Notes under the pieces: model-generated
Told to the model about the DNA's origin: nothing
The model's database searches: none
What the model saw: only the letters and a program-made list of their open reading frames with translations
Program-made: the position numbers and the translations under genes
From: Thermoanaerobacterium sp. CMT5567-10
Lineage (GTDB): Bacteria > Bacillota > Thermoanaerobacteria > Thermoanaerobacterales > Thermoanaerobacteraceae
Assembly (NCBI RefSeq): GCF_030534315.2
Contig: NZ_CP130558.2
Span: 1,041,001 to 1,105,000, forward strand
Direction: 5' to 3'
DNA: 64,000 nucleotides
In this document: positions 18,200 to 28,257 of the stretch, piece after piece
Position numbering within the stretch: the first letter of the stretch is position 1
Layout: each line of letters begins with the position of its first letter

Positions 18200-19829
18200 C
18201 AAGGTGAAATTTCCTTGCTTTTGCTGCAACGGTTTTATGCGTCAACCCCAGAGCTTTTCCAGCTTTATTAAAGCTTTTGTATCTGGACAATGCCGCTTTA
18301 ATTATCTTATACTCATAATTTTCCATCTTTTCAATATCATAATTATCTCCCAAATATATAACTTCATCATCTTTGCTATCTTTAACATTCTTAATATATG
18401 ACGGCAAATCGTCAAAATCAATATACTCTTTATCGCTTAATGTGATGCATCTCTCAATCAAATTTTCAAGTTCCCTTATATTTCCCGGCCAATCATATTT
18501 TATCAAGGCTTTTATCGCTTTATTAGTAACAAACTGGACATTTTTCCCAAGTTTCTTGTTCAACTTCTTAATAAAATGCTCCACCAAAACTGGAATATCC
18601 TCTTTTCTATCCCTTAGTGATGGCAAAAATATAGGAATTACATTTAACCTGTAATAAAGATCTTCTCTAAAAGTTCCATTTTTCATGGCCTCTTCCAAAT
18701 TCTTATTAGTTGCCGCTATTATTCTGACATCTACTTTTATAGTCCTAATTCCTCCAACTCTTTCAAACTCCTTATCCTGCAAAACCCTTAAAAGCTTAAC
18801 CTGAATTTCGATTGGAATATCTCCTATTTCATCTAAAAAGATACTTCCTCCATCAGCCAACTCAAACTTGCCTATTTTTTGCGTTATGGCACCTGTAAAT
18901 GCTCCTTTTTCATGTCCAAACAATTCACTTTCCAGCAATGCGCTTGGAATAGCGGCACAATTTACTCTTATGAAAGGTTTGTCACGCCTTTTGCTTGAAT
19001 AATGTATCGCATTTGCAACTAATTCCTTACCTGTACCGCTTTCCCCTCTTATTATGACAGTTGAATCTGTCTCAGCAGCTTTTGATGCAATCGTCAATGC
19101 GTCTTTTAATTTGCCGCTGTTGCCAACAATAATATCAAACGCCTTATCAAGCTTTCTGCTTCTTTTAAGTTCCCCTTCAAGGTACTCAATCTGAGGAAAA
19201 TCCTGAAAGACGACTAAAGATCCGGTTATCTTGCCACCAGCATAGATTGGAGTAATATTGACAAATAGAGTTTTTTCGCCTATAACGTATTTTTTATTTA
19301 AAAATTCACTACCATTATTTAAAACTTGGTTAACATCTACATCTGGTATAACTTCATTGATATTCTTCCCAATTGCTTTGTCTAAACTGAAGCCCGTTAT
19401 TTTCTCAGAAGCTTTATTAAATATAGTGATAATTCCGTTTTCATCTGTTGCAATAATCCCAACTGCGATAGAATTAAATATTTCTTCGTATGCAATAGAT
19501 GTATTTTTTAAAAGCTCATACGTGCCGCTTTCGTCATTTATCTGCTTTAAATCCTCTAAAAATATTTTTTTAATCTTTTTCACCGAAGAAATGCAATTAT
19601 CGCCTTCAACAATTATCTCAATATCATCGCCTTCTGATGCAAAAAATGTTATCATTGAAAGCATACTGTTTGCAGGTACAAGCCTTGCACTTCCAGACTT
19701 TCTAAACATCACTTTTACATTGTTTTTTTTACATACATCATTTACTTTTCTAACTATCATTGCAGATATTTGCGAATGTATATTAATCGGAGACTTTATT
19801 TTCTCACAAATTTTCTCCATACTTTGCAT
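18189..19829 (-). CDS. Sigma-54-dependent activator with HPr-like and PAS domains
   Basis: This 546-residue protein has four parts. An HPr-like fold lies at about 14-92, where INIHSQ places His18 at the position of HPr His15, followed by a PAS domain at about 115-215. The AAA+ sigma-54 domain has Walker A GESGTGKE (262-269) and the sigma-54 contact loop GAFTGA (309-314). A C-terminal Fis-type helix-turn-helix completes it. ATG 19829 sits one base after GGAAGG, so ATG 19820 (ten bases away) may be used instead. It lies between dhaKLM and the glp genes, both of which have sigma-54 promoters, so it is the likely activator of both. The HPr-like domain could sense PTS phosphorylation. The signal for PAS is unknown. 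Confidence 0.88.
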   Translation of the reverse strand: MQSMEKICEKIKSPINIHSQISAMIVRKVNDVCKKNNVKVMFRKSGSARLVPANSMLSMITFFASEGDDIEIIVEGDNCISSVKKIKKIFLEDLKQINDESGTYELLKNTSIAYEEIFNSIAVGIIATDENGIITIFNKASEKITGFSLDKAIGKNINEVIPDVDVNQVLNNGSEFLNKKYVIGEKTLFVNITPIYAGGKITGSLVVFQDFPQIEYLEGELKRSRKLDKAFDIIVGNSGKLKDALTIASKAAETDSTVIIRGESGTGKELVANAIHYSSKRRDKPFIRVNCAAIPSALLESELFGHEKGAFTGAITQKIGKFELADGGSIFLDEIGDIPIEIQVKLLRVLQDKEFERVGGIRTIKVDVRIIAATNKNLEEAMKNGTFREDLYYRLNVIPIFLPSLRDRKEDIPVLVEHFIKKLNKKLGKNVQFVTNKAIKALIKYDWPGNIRELENLIERCITLSDKEYIDFDDLPSYIKNVKDSKDDEVIYLGDNYDIEKMENYEYKIIKAALSRYKSFNKAGKALGLTHKTVAAKARKFHLVEN

Positions 19830-19922
19830 TCCTTCCTTTTAACAATTAATAGACAAATAAAATGTACACTCTCTGACTCTTTTATTTTATACTGATGAAC
19901 CTTAAAATATCACTTATTATTT

Positions 19923-20288
19923 CTATTCGGCATACAAAGCTCTTGTAGCAATTACATCAACACCGGTATTTAAGATATTTTTCACTATCACATCTCCTAC
20001 TTTGATGGGAGGTTTAACTGTAATCATTGACAATTCCAAAACAGCCTTATTTAAAAGTTCTTTCGGAATCGGCTCTTTTGTTCTTACAGATACCAAAGGC
20101 AGATGTCCACCTTCAGCTTTTACCGTGGTGGTTAAAGTCCTTTTAGGCGCTAATATTTCATCTTCTGCATATTTTAATCCTCTTTTACATTCATATCCTG
20201 TTATGCTGACGATTTCTTTTCCTTCCACCTCTACAACCAATTGACATCCGTTTGGACAGACAATACATGTTAATTCCCGCTTTTCCAT
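19923..20288 (-). CDS. DUF1667 iron-sulfur-type protein of G3P dehydrogenase set
   Basis: A 121-residue protein with an N-terminal cysteine motif CIVCPNGC and a further Cys in GYECKRG, a pattern that could hold an Fe-S cluster. DUF1667 genes commonly follow a GlpA-like and a second FAD oxidoreductase gene, exactly as here with a one-base gap. It probably completes the anaerobic glycerol-3-phosphate dehydrogenase, doing the job of the E. coli GlpC electron-transfer subunit; that is inference from the constant gene order. It is the last gene of the glp operon. Confidence 0.8.
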   Translation of the reverse strand: MEKRELTCIVCPNGCQLVVEVEGKEIVSITGYECKRGLKYAEDEILAPKRTLTTTVKAEGGHLPLVSVRTKEPIPKELLNKAVLELSMITVKPPIKVGDVIVKNILNTGVDVIATRALYAE

Positions 20289-20289
20289 C

Positions 20290-21561
20290 TTAAACCACCT
20301 CTACTTCAAATGTTATATCGTCTACAGGATGTAGGTCATTGTCTAAAAATTTATCCTTCTTAATCTCTATTAAAATCATCTCTCCTGGTGTCATCCTCTG
20401 CATTTTCCTTCTCATTATCTCTCTGCCACCTGATTTTACACTTATATAAGCATTTTTGAATACATCTATTGGTCTCATGTGAAACTTAACTTTATCATCT
20501 ATATTATCATAATTTACTATTTGTGGCACCACATATCTAATACCTGAACCTGCTTTTGCATTTATAAATTTACCTTCTTGTTTTAACAATCCTTTAATAT
20601 ATTTTACTGCTGAATCTGCAGCAATTCTGGACTCCTTTGTTACATTGTCTACAAGATCGTGAACTTGTAATACGTTGCCACAAGCAAATATGCCTTCAAT
20701 GTTAGTCTCCATGCTTTCATTTACAATTGGTCCTCCAGTAACAGGATCCAGCAATACACCAGCGCTTTTTGACAGTTCATTCTCAGGAATTAAACCTACT
20801 GATAATATCAAAGTATCGCAGCTTATATATTTAGCAGTCCTTAAAATAGGCTTCCTGTTCGCATCCACCTGGGCTATTGTTACACCTTTCACACGGTCTT
20901 TTCCGTGTATCTCTATTACAGTGTGACTTAAAAGAAGTGGTATGCCAAAGTCATCTAAACACTGAACAATGTTTCTAGTAAGTCCGCTGGAATAAGGCAT
21001 AAGTTCAACAACTGCTTTAACTATAGCACCTTCTAATGTAAATCTTCTGGCCATTATAAGGCCAATATCACCAGAACCTAAAATTACGATTTCTTTTCCA
21101 GGCATATATCCTTCCATGTTTACATATCTTTGAGCTGTTCCAGCCGTAAATATTCCTGCAGGCCTTGTGCCAGGTATGCTGATTGCCCCTCTAGGTCTTT
21201 CTCTACAGCCCATTGCAAGTATTATCGCTTTCGCTTTAATCTCCATAACGCCCTTTTCCTGGTTGACTGCTTTAACTATTTTTTCGCTCGATATATTTAA
21301 TACCATTGTATTAAGCATAATCTTTATTCCATATTCATTTACTTTTTCTATAAATCTTTCTGCATATTCCGGTCCCGTCAATTCTTCTTTGAATTCAATA
21401 AGTCCGAATCCATTGTGTATGCATTGCTGCAGTATGCCACCTGGATAACTATCTCTTTCTATTATCAAAATATCTTTTACACCTTTCTCATACGCTTCAA
21501 CCGCTGCTCCAAGTCCTGCAGGACCTGCACCAATTATTACTATGTCGTATTCCATCATCAT
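20290..21561 (-). CDS. FAD/NAD-dependent oxidoreductase, GlpB-like partner
   Basis: A 423-residue two-dinucleotide-fold flavoprotein: GAGPAGLGAAVEAYEKG at the N-terminus binds FAD, and GSGDIGLIMARRFTLEG near 155-171 matches a second nucleotide fold, as in thioredoxin reductase-like enzymes. An ACGNVL motif near residue 295 contacts FAD. It starts at one of three consecutive ATGs directly after the glpA stop, with GGGGTG upstream. Together with GlpA and DUF1667 it probably passes electrons from glycerol-3-phosphate to NAD or another carrier. It is not similar in length or layout to E. coli GlpB, so I leave the symbol blank. Confidence 0.82.
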   Translation of the reverse strand: MMMEYDIVIIGAGPAGLGAAVEAYEKGVKDILIIERDSYPGGILQQCIHNGFGLIEFKEELTGPEYAERFIEKVNEYGIKIMLNTMVLNISSEKIVKAVNQEKGVMEIKAKAIILAMGCRERPRGAISIPGTRPAGIFTAGTAQRYVNMEGYMPGKEIVILGSGDIGLIMARRFTLEGAIVKAVVELMPYSSGLTRNIVQCLDDFGIPLLLSHTVIEIHGKDRVKGVTIAQVDANRKPILRTAKYISCDTLILSVGLIPENELSKSAGVLLDPVTGGPIVNESMETNIEGIFACGNVLQVHDLVDNVTKESRIAADSAVKYIKGLLKQEGKFINAKAGSGIRYVVPQIVNYDNIDDKVKFHMRPIDVFKNAYISVKSGGREIMRRKMQRMTPGEMILIEIKKDKFLDNDLHPVDDITFEVEVV

Positions 21562-23043
21562 CTACACCCCTCTTTTTAATATTTCCTTGCAAGCGTTAAT
21601 AACATATTCTTTTGATTTTGCCGTTAAAATATTAGACTTTCCTCCAAATTTCGTAACATCAAGAGGGTCTATATTAAGCTCTCTTGAAAGTATTTCAAGC
21701 ACTCTTGGGCTGCAAAATCCTCCTTGACATCTGCCCATACCAGCTCTGACGCGCCTTTTTACACCGTCAATGCTTTTTGCGCCAACAGGTCTTCTTATTG
21801 CATCAATTATTTCACCTTCAGTTACTGTTTCACATCTGCAAATAATTTTTCCGTAGGCAGGATTATTTTTTATAAGCTCATTCCTCTCTACATCTGTCAA
21901 TTCATTAAAGCGTATTACAGGCTTTCTCTTAGGATTAAAATCATCTTTTTCAACCATATTAAGTCCTGCCTCTTTTAGAATCTCTCTTACCATCTCTGCG
22001 ATTGCAGGTGATGATGTAAAGCCAGGCGATTCTATGCCTGCTACATTTATAAATCCTTTAACATCTGATTCACCTATTATAAAGTCCTCCCCTTCCACAT
22101 CTGGTACAGCTCTTACTCCGGTAAACTGTGTTATCGTCTTCCTTTCATTGAATTTCTCAACGCTCTTCTTAGCTCCTTTTATGGCTTTTTCTAGACCTTT
22201 GGCTGTCGTCTTCCGAAATTCCTTATTGTTTATGTCTTCAGACGTAGGCCCTATTAAAAGATTTCCATCGACTGTAGGAGATACAAGTATTCCCTTTCCC
22301 ATCTTTGTAGGAACCTGGAATATAACAGTATTTGCTAAATAACCTTCTTCTTTGTCTAAAATCAAATATTCACCTTTTCTCGGATGAATTGAGAAGTGTT
22401 TATCACTTACCATGTTATTTATAGTATCTGCATAAAGTCCCGCCGCATTTATTAAGTATTTGCAAAAATACTCTCTATCTTGTGTTTTTACTCTAAAAAT
22501 ATCATCTTCTTTGTTTACAGACATGACCTCTTGATTAAATATAAATTCGACACCATTTTGTGCAGCATTTTCCGCTAGCGCTATCACAAATCCATAAGGA
22601 CAGATTATGCCTGCTGTCTTTGCGTATAAAGCAGCAACGATTGTATCGTTGATGTTAGGCTCTATTTCTTTTACCATATCTGCTGAAATTATAGACATTT
22701 TCTTTACACCATTTTTTAGCCCTCTATCGTAAAGCTTATAAAGGCTTTCAACTTCATCTTGTGAAAATGCAGCAACAAGTGACCCAACTCTCTTCATGGG
22801 AACATCTAAATCTTTGCATAGTTCGTCAAACATCTCATTTCCTCTTACATTTAGTTTAGCTTTCAATGTACCAGGCACTGGATCATATCCAGCGTGAAGT
22901 ATAGCACTATTGGCTTTTGATGCTCCTCCTGATGCAACATCATCTTCTTTTTCTATAAGTAGAACTTTAATGTCGTATTTTGACAATTCCCTGGCAATAG
23001 CAGATCCTACTACACCACCGCCTATTATTATGACATCGTACAT
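21562..23043 (-). CDS. glpA: Glycerol-3-phosphate dehydrogenase, GlpA-like
   Basis: A 493-residue DAAO-fold flavoprotein with N-terminal GGGVVGSAIAREL, a GGASKANSAILHAG segment, and a C-terminal BFD-type [2Fe-2S] region with cysteines in ICRCETVTEG and GRCQGGFC. It oxidises glycerol-3-phosphate to DHAP. I start it at ATG 23043, where AAGGGATGG precedes MYDVIIIGGG; longer frames to 23154 would run through the upstream hairpin. It follows glpK after a 194-bp gap that holds a terminator-like hairpin, then continues into the GlpB-like and DUF1667 genes. Confidence 0.9.
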   Translation of the reverse strand: MYDVIIIGGGVVGSAIARELSKYDIKVLLIEKEDDVASGGASKANSAILHAGYDPVPGTLKAKLNVRGNEMFDELCKDLDVPMKRVGSLVAAFSQDEVESLYKLYDRGLKNGVKKMSIISADMVKEIEPNINDTIVAALYAKTAGIICPYGFVIALAENAAQNGVEFIFNQEVMSVNKEDDIFRVKTQDREYFCKYLINAAGLYADTINNMVSDKHFSIHPRKGEYLILDKEEGYLANTVIFQVPTKMGKGILVSPTVDGNLLIGPTSEDINNKEFRKTTAKGLEKAIKGAKKSVEKFNERKTITQFTGVRAVPDVEGEDFIIGESDVKGFINVAGIESPGFTSSPAIAEMVREILKEAGLNMVEKDDFNPKRKPVIRFNELTDVERNELIKNNPAYGKIICRCETVTEGEIIDAIRRPVGAKSIDGVKRRVRAGMGRCQGGFCSPRVLEILSRELNIDPLDVTKFGGKSNILTAKSKEYVINACKEILKRGV

Positions 23044-23076
23044 TTTACCATCCCTTTCAGCTATCAAATTAATCTT

Positions 23077-23125
23077 AAAAAAAGACAAAGCCATATATAG
23101 CCAGTTTCCCGGGCTATATATGGCT
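23077..23125 (-). terminator. Leader terminator before glpA, possible GlpP target
   Basis: A perfect 14-bp stem (arms 23112-23125 and 23089-23102, loop of 9) is followed on the minus strand by TTTGTCTTTTTTT. It lies between glpK and glpA. In Bacillus, GlpP relieves such terminators in glp leaders, and a glpP gene is present two genes upstream. A TATAAT at 23179-23184 could start a separate glpA leader transcript. It could equally be a plain terminator that lowers expression beyond glpK. Confidence 0.8.
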
Positions 23126-23237
23126 CTCCTATTCTCCGCCATACTAATATTCAATTGTATCTTATGTTCCTTAATCTTATTATACTACAAATTTTAAGTT
23201 TTGCAGCAAAAATTCTTGATCTATTTTTGTAATATTT

Positions 23238-24740
<1,503 letters not shown>

Positions 24741-24774
24741 CTATATTTATTAAATTTTCATCCCTCTTATAATT

Positions 24775-25509
24775 TTATAGCATATTAATAAATCCTTGAT
24801 AAATCAATGCTCCTACTAATCCTCCTACAATAGGTCCAAACAAAGGAACTATAAGCCCATATCCCCAATCGGAATCTCTCTTATCTGGTATTGGCAAAAC
24901 AGTGTGCGCAAGCCTCGGTCCTAAATCCCTTGCTGGATTTATTGCATAACCTGTTGGACCACCAAGTGTAAGACCAATAACCCAAATTAAAATACCTACT
25001 AAAAATGCACCTAATGCCCCAACTTGATTGTGCTCATTCGTTATACCTAGTATTCCAACTAGCAACATCGCAGTTCCTATAACCTCTGTCAAGAAATTGT
25101 AAAATAGATTTCTGATAGCTGGAATTGTGCAAAATACACCAAGTTTTGAATCCTTGTCTTCTGTCGCATGGAAGTGATCTCTGTATGCCACATAAACCAA
25201 CAAAGCCCCTACAAATGCGCCTAGAAATTGAGCTATGATGTAACCAGGCACCTGTGCCCATGGAAATTTTCCTATAGCAGCCAGTCCTATTGTCACTGCT
25301 GGATTAAAATGGGCTCCACCTATCCATCCTGTAATATAAACAGGTACAGCAACGGCAAAGGCCCAGCCAGTTGTTATGACAATCCATCCACTGTTTTGAC
25401 CTTTTGTCTTATTTAGTACAACGTTTGCAACAACACCATCGCCAAGAAGAATAAGTATCATAGTACCAAAAAATTCAGACAAAATCTTCCCAAGCACTGA
25501 TATTTCCAT
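24775..25509 (-). CDS. glpF: Glycerol uptake facilitator (aquaglyceroporin)
   Basis: A 244-residue MIP channel with six membrane helices and the two pore motifs NPAVTIG (about residue 68) and NPARDLGPR (about 190). The Asp after the second NPAR is characteristic of glycerol-conducting members. It facilitates glycerol entry for the following kinase. It starts at an ATG after GGAGGGG, 77 bases below glpP. I see no terminator in that gap, so glpP-glpF-glpK are probably one transcript. Confidence 0.95.
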   Translation of the reverse strand: MEISVLGKILSEFFGTMILILLGDGVVANVVLNKTKGQNSGWIVITTGWAFAVAVPVYITGWIGGAHFNPAVTIGLAAIGKFPWAQVPGYIIAQFLGAFVGALLVYVAYRDHFHATEDKDSKLGVFCTIPAIRNLFYNFLTEVIGTAMLLVGILGITNEHNQVGALGAFLVGILIWVIGLTLGGPTGYAINPARDLGPRLAHTVLPIPDKRDSDWGYGLIVPLFGPIVGGLVGALIYQGFINML

Positions 25510-25586
25510 AAAAACCCCTCCATTAAATTCTCTTTTATGTCTCTAATTTAGGTTTAAATTCCTATTTAATATCAGTTCGCCTCCTT

Positions 25587-26156
25587 TCAATCTATAAACC
25601 AAAGACTTTTTTCACTTGTAGAAACTGCCACAGCACCAGAAGAAAGAGCATTTATAACGTCTTCTTTTGTTTTAACCAAACCACCAGCAATAATTGGATG
25701 ATATATCTCCATAGCAAGCTCTCTTGTTACATTATGTGCAACGCCTGGCATCACCTCTATTGCAGTTGGTTCAATTTGCTTTATTGAATTTAAACCTGTT
25801 TTAAGTGCTTGAGTATCCAGTAGAAAAATGCGCTCAATACATGGCATTCCAAGCTCTTTAGCATATATAAGAATATTATTGCGTGTAGAAATAATACCAT
25901 CAGGCTTGACAATTTCTTTTAAATATTCTACTGCTTTATAATCCTTACCAAGACCTTCCACCAAATCGAAATGAACAAAGACAGTTTTATTGTGTTTTTT
26001 TATATCACCTATTGTATCTTTTAATAATAATATATTGCTTGTCAGCAAAAATATTACTTCACAATTTGAAGTGTAAACATCAGATAAATCATCAACATTT
26101 CTAACAGCCGCAATAATCGGAAAACCTGTAATCTTTTCTATAATGTAATTATCCAC
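25587..26156 (-). CDS. glpP: Glycerol-3-phosphate-responsive antiterminator
   Basis: About 190 residues with the GlpP layout: a TIM-barrel-like protein with GFPIIAAVRN near the start, VFVHFDLVEGLGKD, PDGIISTR, EVMPGVA and IIAGGLVKTKEDV. In Bacillus GlpP binds G3P and lets polymerase pass leader terminators of glp genes. The start is GTG 26156: AGGAGG lies seven bases upstream and DNYIIEKITG follows. An extension to 26210 would include the ribosome binding site and the promoter. A sigma-54 promoter lies 27 bases above, an unusual setting for glpP. Confidence 0.9.
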   Translation of the reverse strand: MDNYIIEKITGFPIIAAVRNVDDLSDVYTSNCEVIFLLTSNILLLKDTIGDIKKHNKTVFVHFDLVEGLGKDYKAVEYLKEIVKPDGIISTRNNILIYAKELGMPCIERIFLLDTQALKTGLNSIKQIEPTAIEVMPGVAHNVTRELAMEIYHPIIAGGLVKTKEDVINALSSGAVAVSTSEKSLWFID

Positions 26157-26182
26157 TTCAATTCCTCCTATCGTTTTATAAA

Positions 26183-26198
26183 TGCAAATTGTATGCCA
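26183..26198 (-). promoter_or_regulatory. Sigma-54 promoter of glpP-glpF-glpK
   Basis: The minus strand reads TGGCAT-ACAAT-TTGCA, matching the -24/-12 consensus at all but one weak position, with the same N5 spacing and TTGCAT ending as the dhaK promoter. The expected start site leaves just a few bases before the AGGAGG of glpP. Confidence 0.85.
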
Positions 26199-26238
26199 AC
26201 ACATCTTCATTTATTTTAGCATAAATATAATCTACAAG

Positions 26239-26286
26239 TTGATATATATTATCAATTTTATGATTTCACATGGTATTTAATATCAA
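26239..26286. promoter_or_regulatory. Paired activator sites upstream of glpP
   Basis: TTGATA-TATAT-TATCAA (26239-26255) and ATGGTA-TTTAA-TATCAA (26270-26286) have the same TTGRTA-N5-TATCAA form as the dhaK sites. Their centres are 31 bp apart, and they lie about 57 and 88 bp above the sigma-54 promoter. The second one stops eight bases short of the divergent arsR -35 box. Confidence 0.7.
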
Positions 26287-26293
26287 TATCAAT

Positions 26294-26322
26294 TTGACAG
26301 TTTTTATTTGTTAAGATATAAT
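26294..26322 (+). promoter_or_regulatory. Promoter of the arsR-acr3-arsC operon
   Basis: TTGACA (26294-26299), a 17-base spacer and TATAAT (26317-26322) form a perfect housekeeping promoter, 38 bases before the arsR start. Confidence 0.9.
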
Positions 26323-26360
26323 ATGAGTATAATTGAATATAATCATAAGGAGGATAGCTA

Positions 26361-26720
26361 GTGAATATTACTGGTATATTTAAGGCATTATGTGATGAAA
26401 ACAGATTGAGAATATTTAACCTTTTGTCACAAGACACATTATGTGTATGTGATATTGAAACTATATTGAATATGACTCAATCAAATGTCTCACGCCATCT
26501 CAATAAGCTAAAAAGCGAAGGCGTCATAACATGTGAAAAAAAGGCACAGTGGGCTTATTACAAAATCGATGATAATTTTATAAAAGAAAATAAATTATTG
26601 TATGATTATCTCATAAGCACATTAAGAAATTATCCACAATTTGTAAAAGACAACGAAAATTATAAGAAGCATAAAGAAAGCAATATATCATGCGAGCAAT
26701 TAACAAAAGGATGTGAATAG
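26361..26720 (+). CDS. arsR: ArsR-family arsenite-responsive repressor
   Basis: A 119-residue winged-helix protein with [14 protein letters not shown], the metal site LCVCDIE (Cys-Val-Cys in helix 3, as in arsenite-sensing ArsR) and the recognition helix [16 protein letters not shown]. The C-terminal tail has further Cys residues that may add a ligand. It starts at GTG with AGGAGG seven bases upstream. It is first in an ars operon behind a perfect promoter, which it presumably represses until arsenite or antimonite binds. Confidence 0.92.
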   Translation: MNITGIFKALCDENRLRIFNLLSQDTLCVCDIETILNMTQSNVSRHLNKLKSEGVITCEKKAQWAYYKIDDNFIKENKLLYDYLISTLRNYPQFVKDNENYKKHKESNISCEQLTKGCE

Positions 26721-26721
26721 A

Positions 26722-27789
26722 TTGAGTAAAAATAAAAATGGTTTGACGTTTTTAGATAGATATTTAACACTGTGGATATTTATGGCAATGGCATTAGGTG
26801 TGTCTTTAGGATATGTATTCCCAAATGTTTCAAATATACTAAGCAAGATGAGCACTGGCACTATATCATGGCCTATTGCAATAGGTCTCATACTTATGAT
26901 GTATCCTCTACTTGCAAAAGTTAGGTATGAAGAAATAAGCAAAGTATCAAAAAACAAGAGGGTATTTGCATTTTCACTTATACAAAACTGGATCGTCGGT
27001 CCAATATTAATGTTCCTTCTAGCACTTATATTTTTACCAGATAAACCTTCATACGCTATGGGAATTATTATAATAGGTTTGGCAAGATGTATTGCTATGG
27101 TTATTGTGTGGAATGGATTAGCAAAAGGTGACAATGAATACGCAGCAGCTTTAGTTGCTCTGAACTCAATTTTTCAAATATTTATGTATTCAATATACAT
27201 TTATATTTTCATCAACGTAATACCATCATTGTTAGGTTTATCATGGACTAACGAAACAGTAAGTGTATCAATTAAAGAAGTTGCTGAAAGTGTATTATTG
27301 TATCTAGGAATACCTTTTGCAGCGGGATTTATTACGAGATTTTCTTTTTTAAAAACAAAAGGCAGGGAATGGTATGAAAAAATATTTATACCAAAAATTT
27401 CTCCATTAGCTTTGATTGCACTTCTTTATACAATAATCATTATGTTTATGCTAAAGGGAAAATACATCGTAGCATTGCCGATGGATGTTATAAGGATTGC
27501 AATTCCACTTGTTTTTTACTTTGTTATAATGTTTTTAATAAGCTTCTATATATCATATAAGTCAAGATTTAATTATGAACAAACAGTAACACTATCATTT
27601 ACAGCAGCAAGCAACAACTTTGAATTAGCAATTGCTGTTTCTGTCGCTATATTTGGTATTGCATCAGGGCAAGCTTTTGCAGCAGTAATTGGTCCTTTGA
27701 TAGAAGTGCCAGTAATGATTAGTTTAGTAAATTTGTCACTTAGATTAAAGCAAAAATACTTTAATCACAATATTAAGAGGGAGGATTAG
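26722..27789 (+). CDS. acr3: ACR3-family arsenite efflux transporter
   Basis: A 355-residue membrane protein with about ten helices. It carries the ACR3 signature in helix 4 ([19 protein letters not shown], with the conserved Cys) and the [12 protein letters not shown] segment in helix 9. It exports arsenite using the proton motive force. The start is either GTG 26713, which overlaps the end of arsR, or TTG 26722, which has an AAGG at better spacing; I prefer the latter. It lies between arsR and arsC. Confidence 0.92.
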   Translation: MSKNKNGLTFLDRYLTLWIFMAMALGVSLGYVFPNVSNILSKMSTGTISWPIAIGLILMMYPLLAKVRYEEISKVSKNKRVFAFSLIQNWIVGPILMFLLALIFLPDKPSYAMGIIIIGLARCIAMVIVWNGLAKGDNEYAAALVALNSIFQIFMYSIYIYIFINVIPSLLGLSWTNETVSVSIKEVAESVLLYLGIPFAAGFITRFSFLKTKGREWYEKIFIPKISPLALIALLYTIIIMFMLKGKYIVALPMDVIRIAIPLVFYFVIMFLISFYISYKSRFNYEQTVTLSFTAASNNFELAIAVSVAIFGIASGQAFAAVIGPLIEVPVMISLVNLSLRLKQKYFNHNIKRED

Positions 27790-27792
27790 ATT

Positions 27793-28203
27793 ATGAAGGT
27801 AAAAGTAGCATTTATTTGTGTAGCAAATTCATGTAGAAGTCAGATGGCAGAAGGTTTTGCAAAGTACTACGGATCCGATGTATTGGAAGTTTACAGCGCT
27901 GGTACAAAACTTGCTGAAAGTGTAAATCCGAATGCAGTGGAAGTCATGAAAGAAGTAGGTATTGACATAAGCAGTCACAAGCCAAAGCTTTTAGATGAGA
28001 TACCACCAAAAGTAGACATCTTGATTACGATGGGATGTAATGTAGAATGCCCGTATATACCTTGCAAGTTAAAAGAAGACTGGGGTTTAGATGATCCTGA
28101 TGGTAAGCCATTAGATGATTTTAGAAAAGCGAGAGATATAATCGAATCAAAGGTTAAAGAACTTATTAAAAGAATTAAAAACAACGAAATAAACTTAAAT
28201 TAA
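27793..28203 (+). CDS. arsC: Arsenate reductase, thioredoxin-coupled type
   Basis: A 136-residue low-molecular-weight phosphatase-fold reductase: the P-loop CVANSCRS holds the nucleophilic cysteine, and the redox cysteines lie in MGCNVECPYIPC near residue 80. DDPDGKPLDDF supplies the general acid Asp. It reduces arsenate to arsenite for export by Acr3, with thioredoxin as reductant. It follows acr3 by three bases behind GGGAGGA and ends the operon. Confidence 0.95.
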   Translation: MKVKVAFICVANSCRSQMAEGFAKYYGSDVLEVYSAGTKLAESVNPNAVEVMKEVGIDISSHKPKLLDEIPPKVDILITMGCNVECPYIPCKLKEDWGLDDPDGKPLDDFRKARDIIESKVKELIKRIKNNEINLN

Positions 28204-28227
28204 CGCATATCCACAATGCCTTTTATT

Positions 28228-28257
28228 TAAGCCAGCAAGCTTTAGTTTGCTGGCTTA
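28228..28257. terminator. Hairpin after arsC, weak terminator
   Basis: A perfect 11-bp stem (28228-28238 with 28247-28257, loop of 8) lies between convergent arsC and the PlsY-like gene. Neither side has a strong T-run, so termination strength is uncertain. Confidence 0.55.

Noticed and set aside
25510..25586. Leader peptide or second GlpP terminator between glpP and glpF
   Set aside because: An AAGGAGG follows the glpP stop but no ATG, GTG or TTG frame fits, and the only hairpin is a weak 6-bp AT stem.
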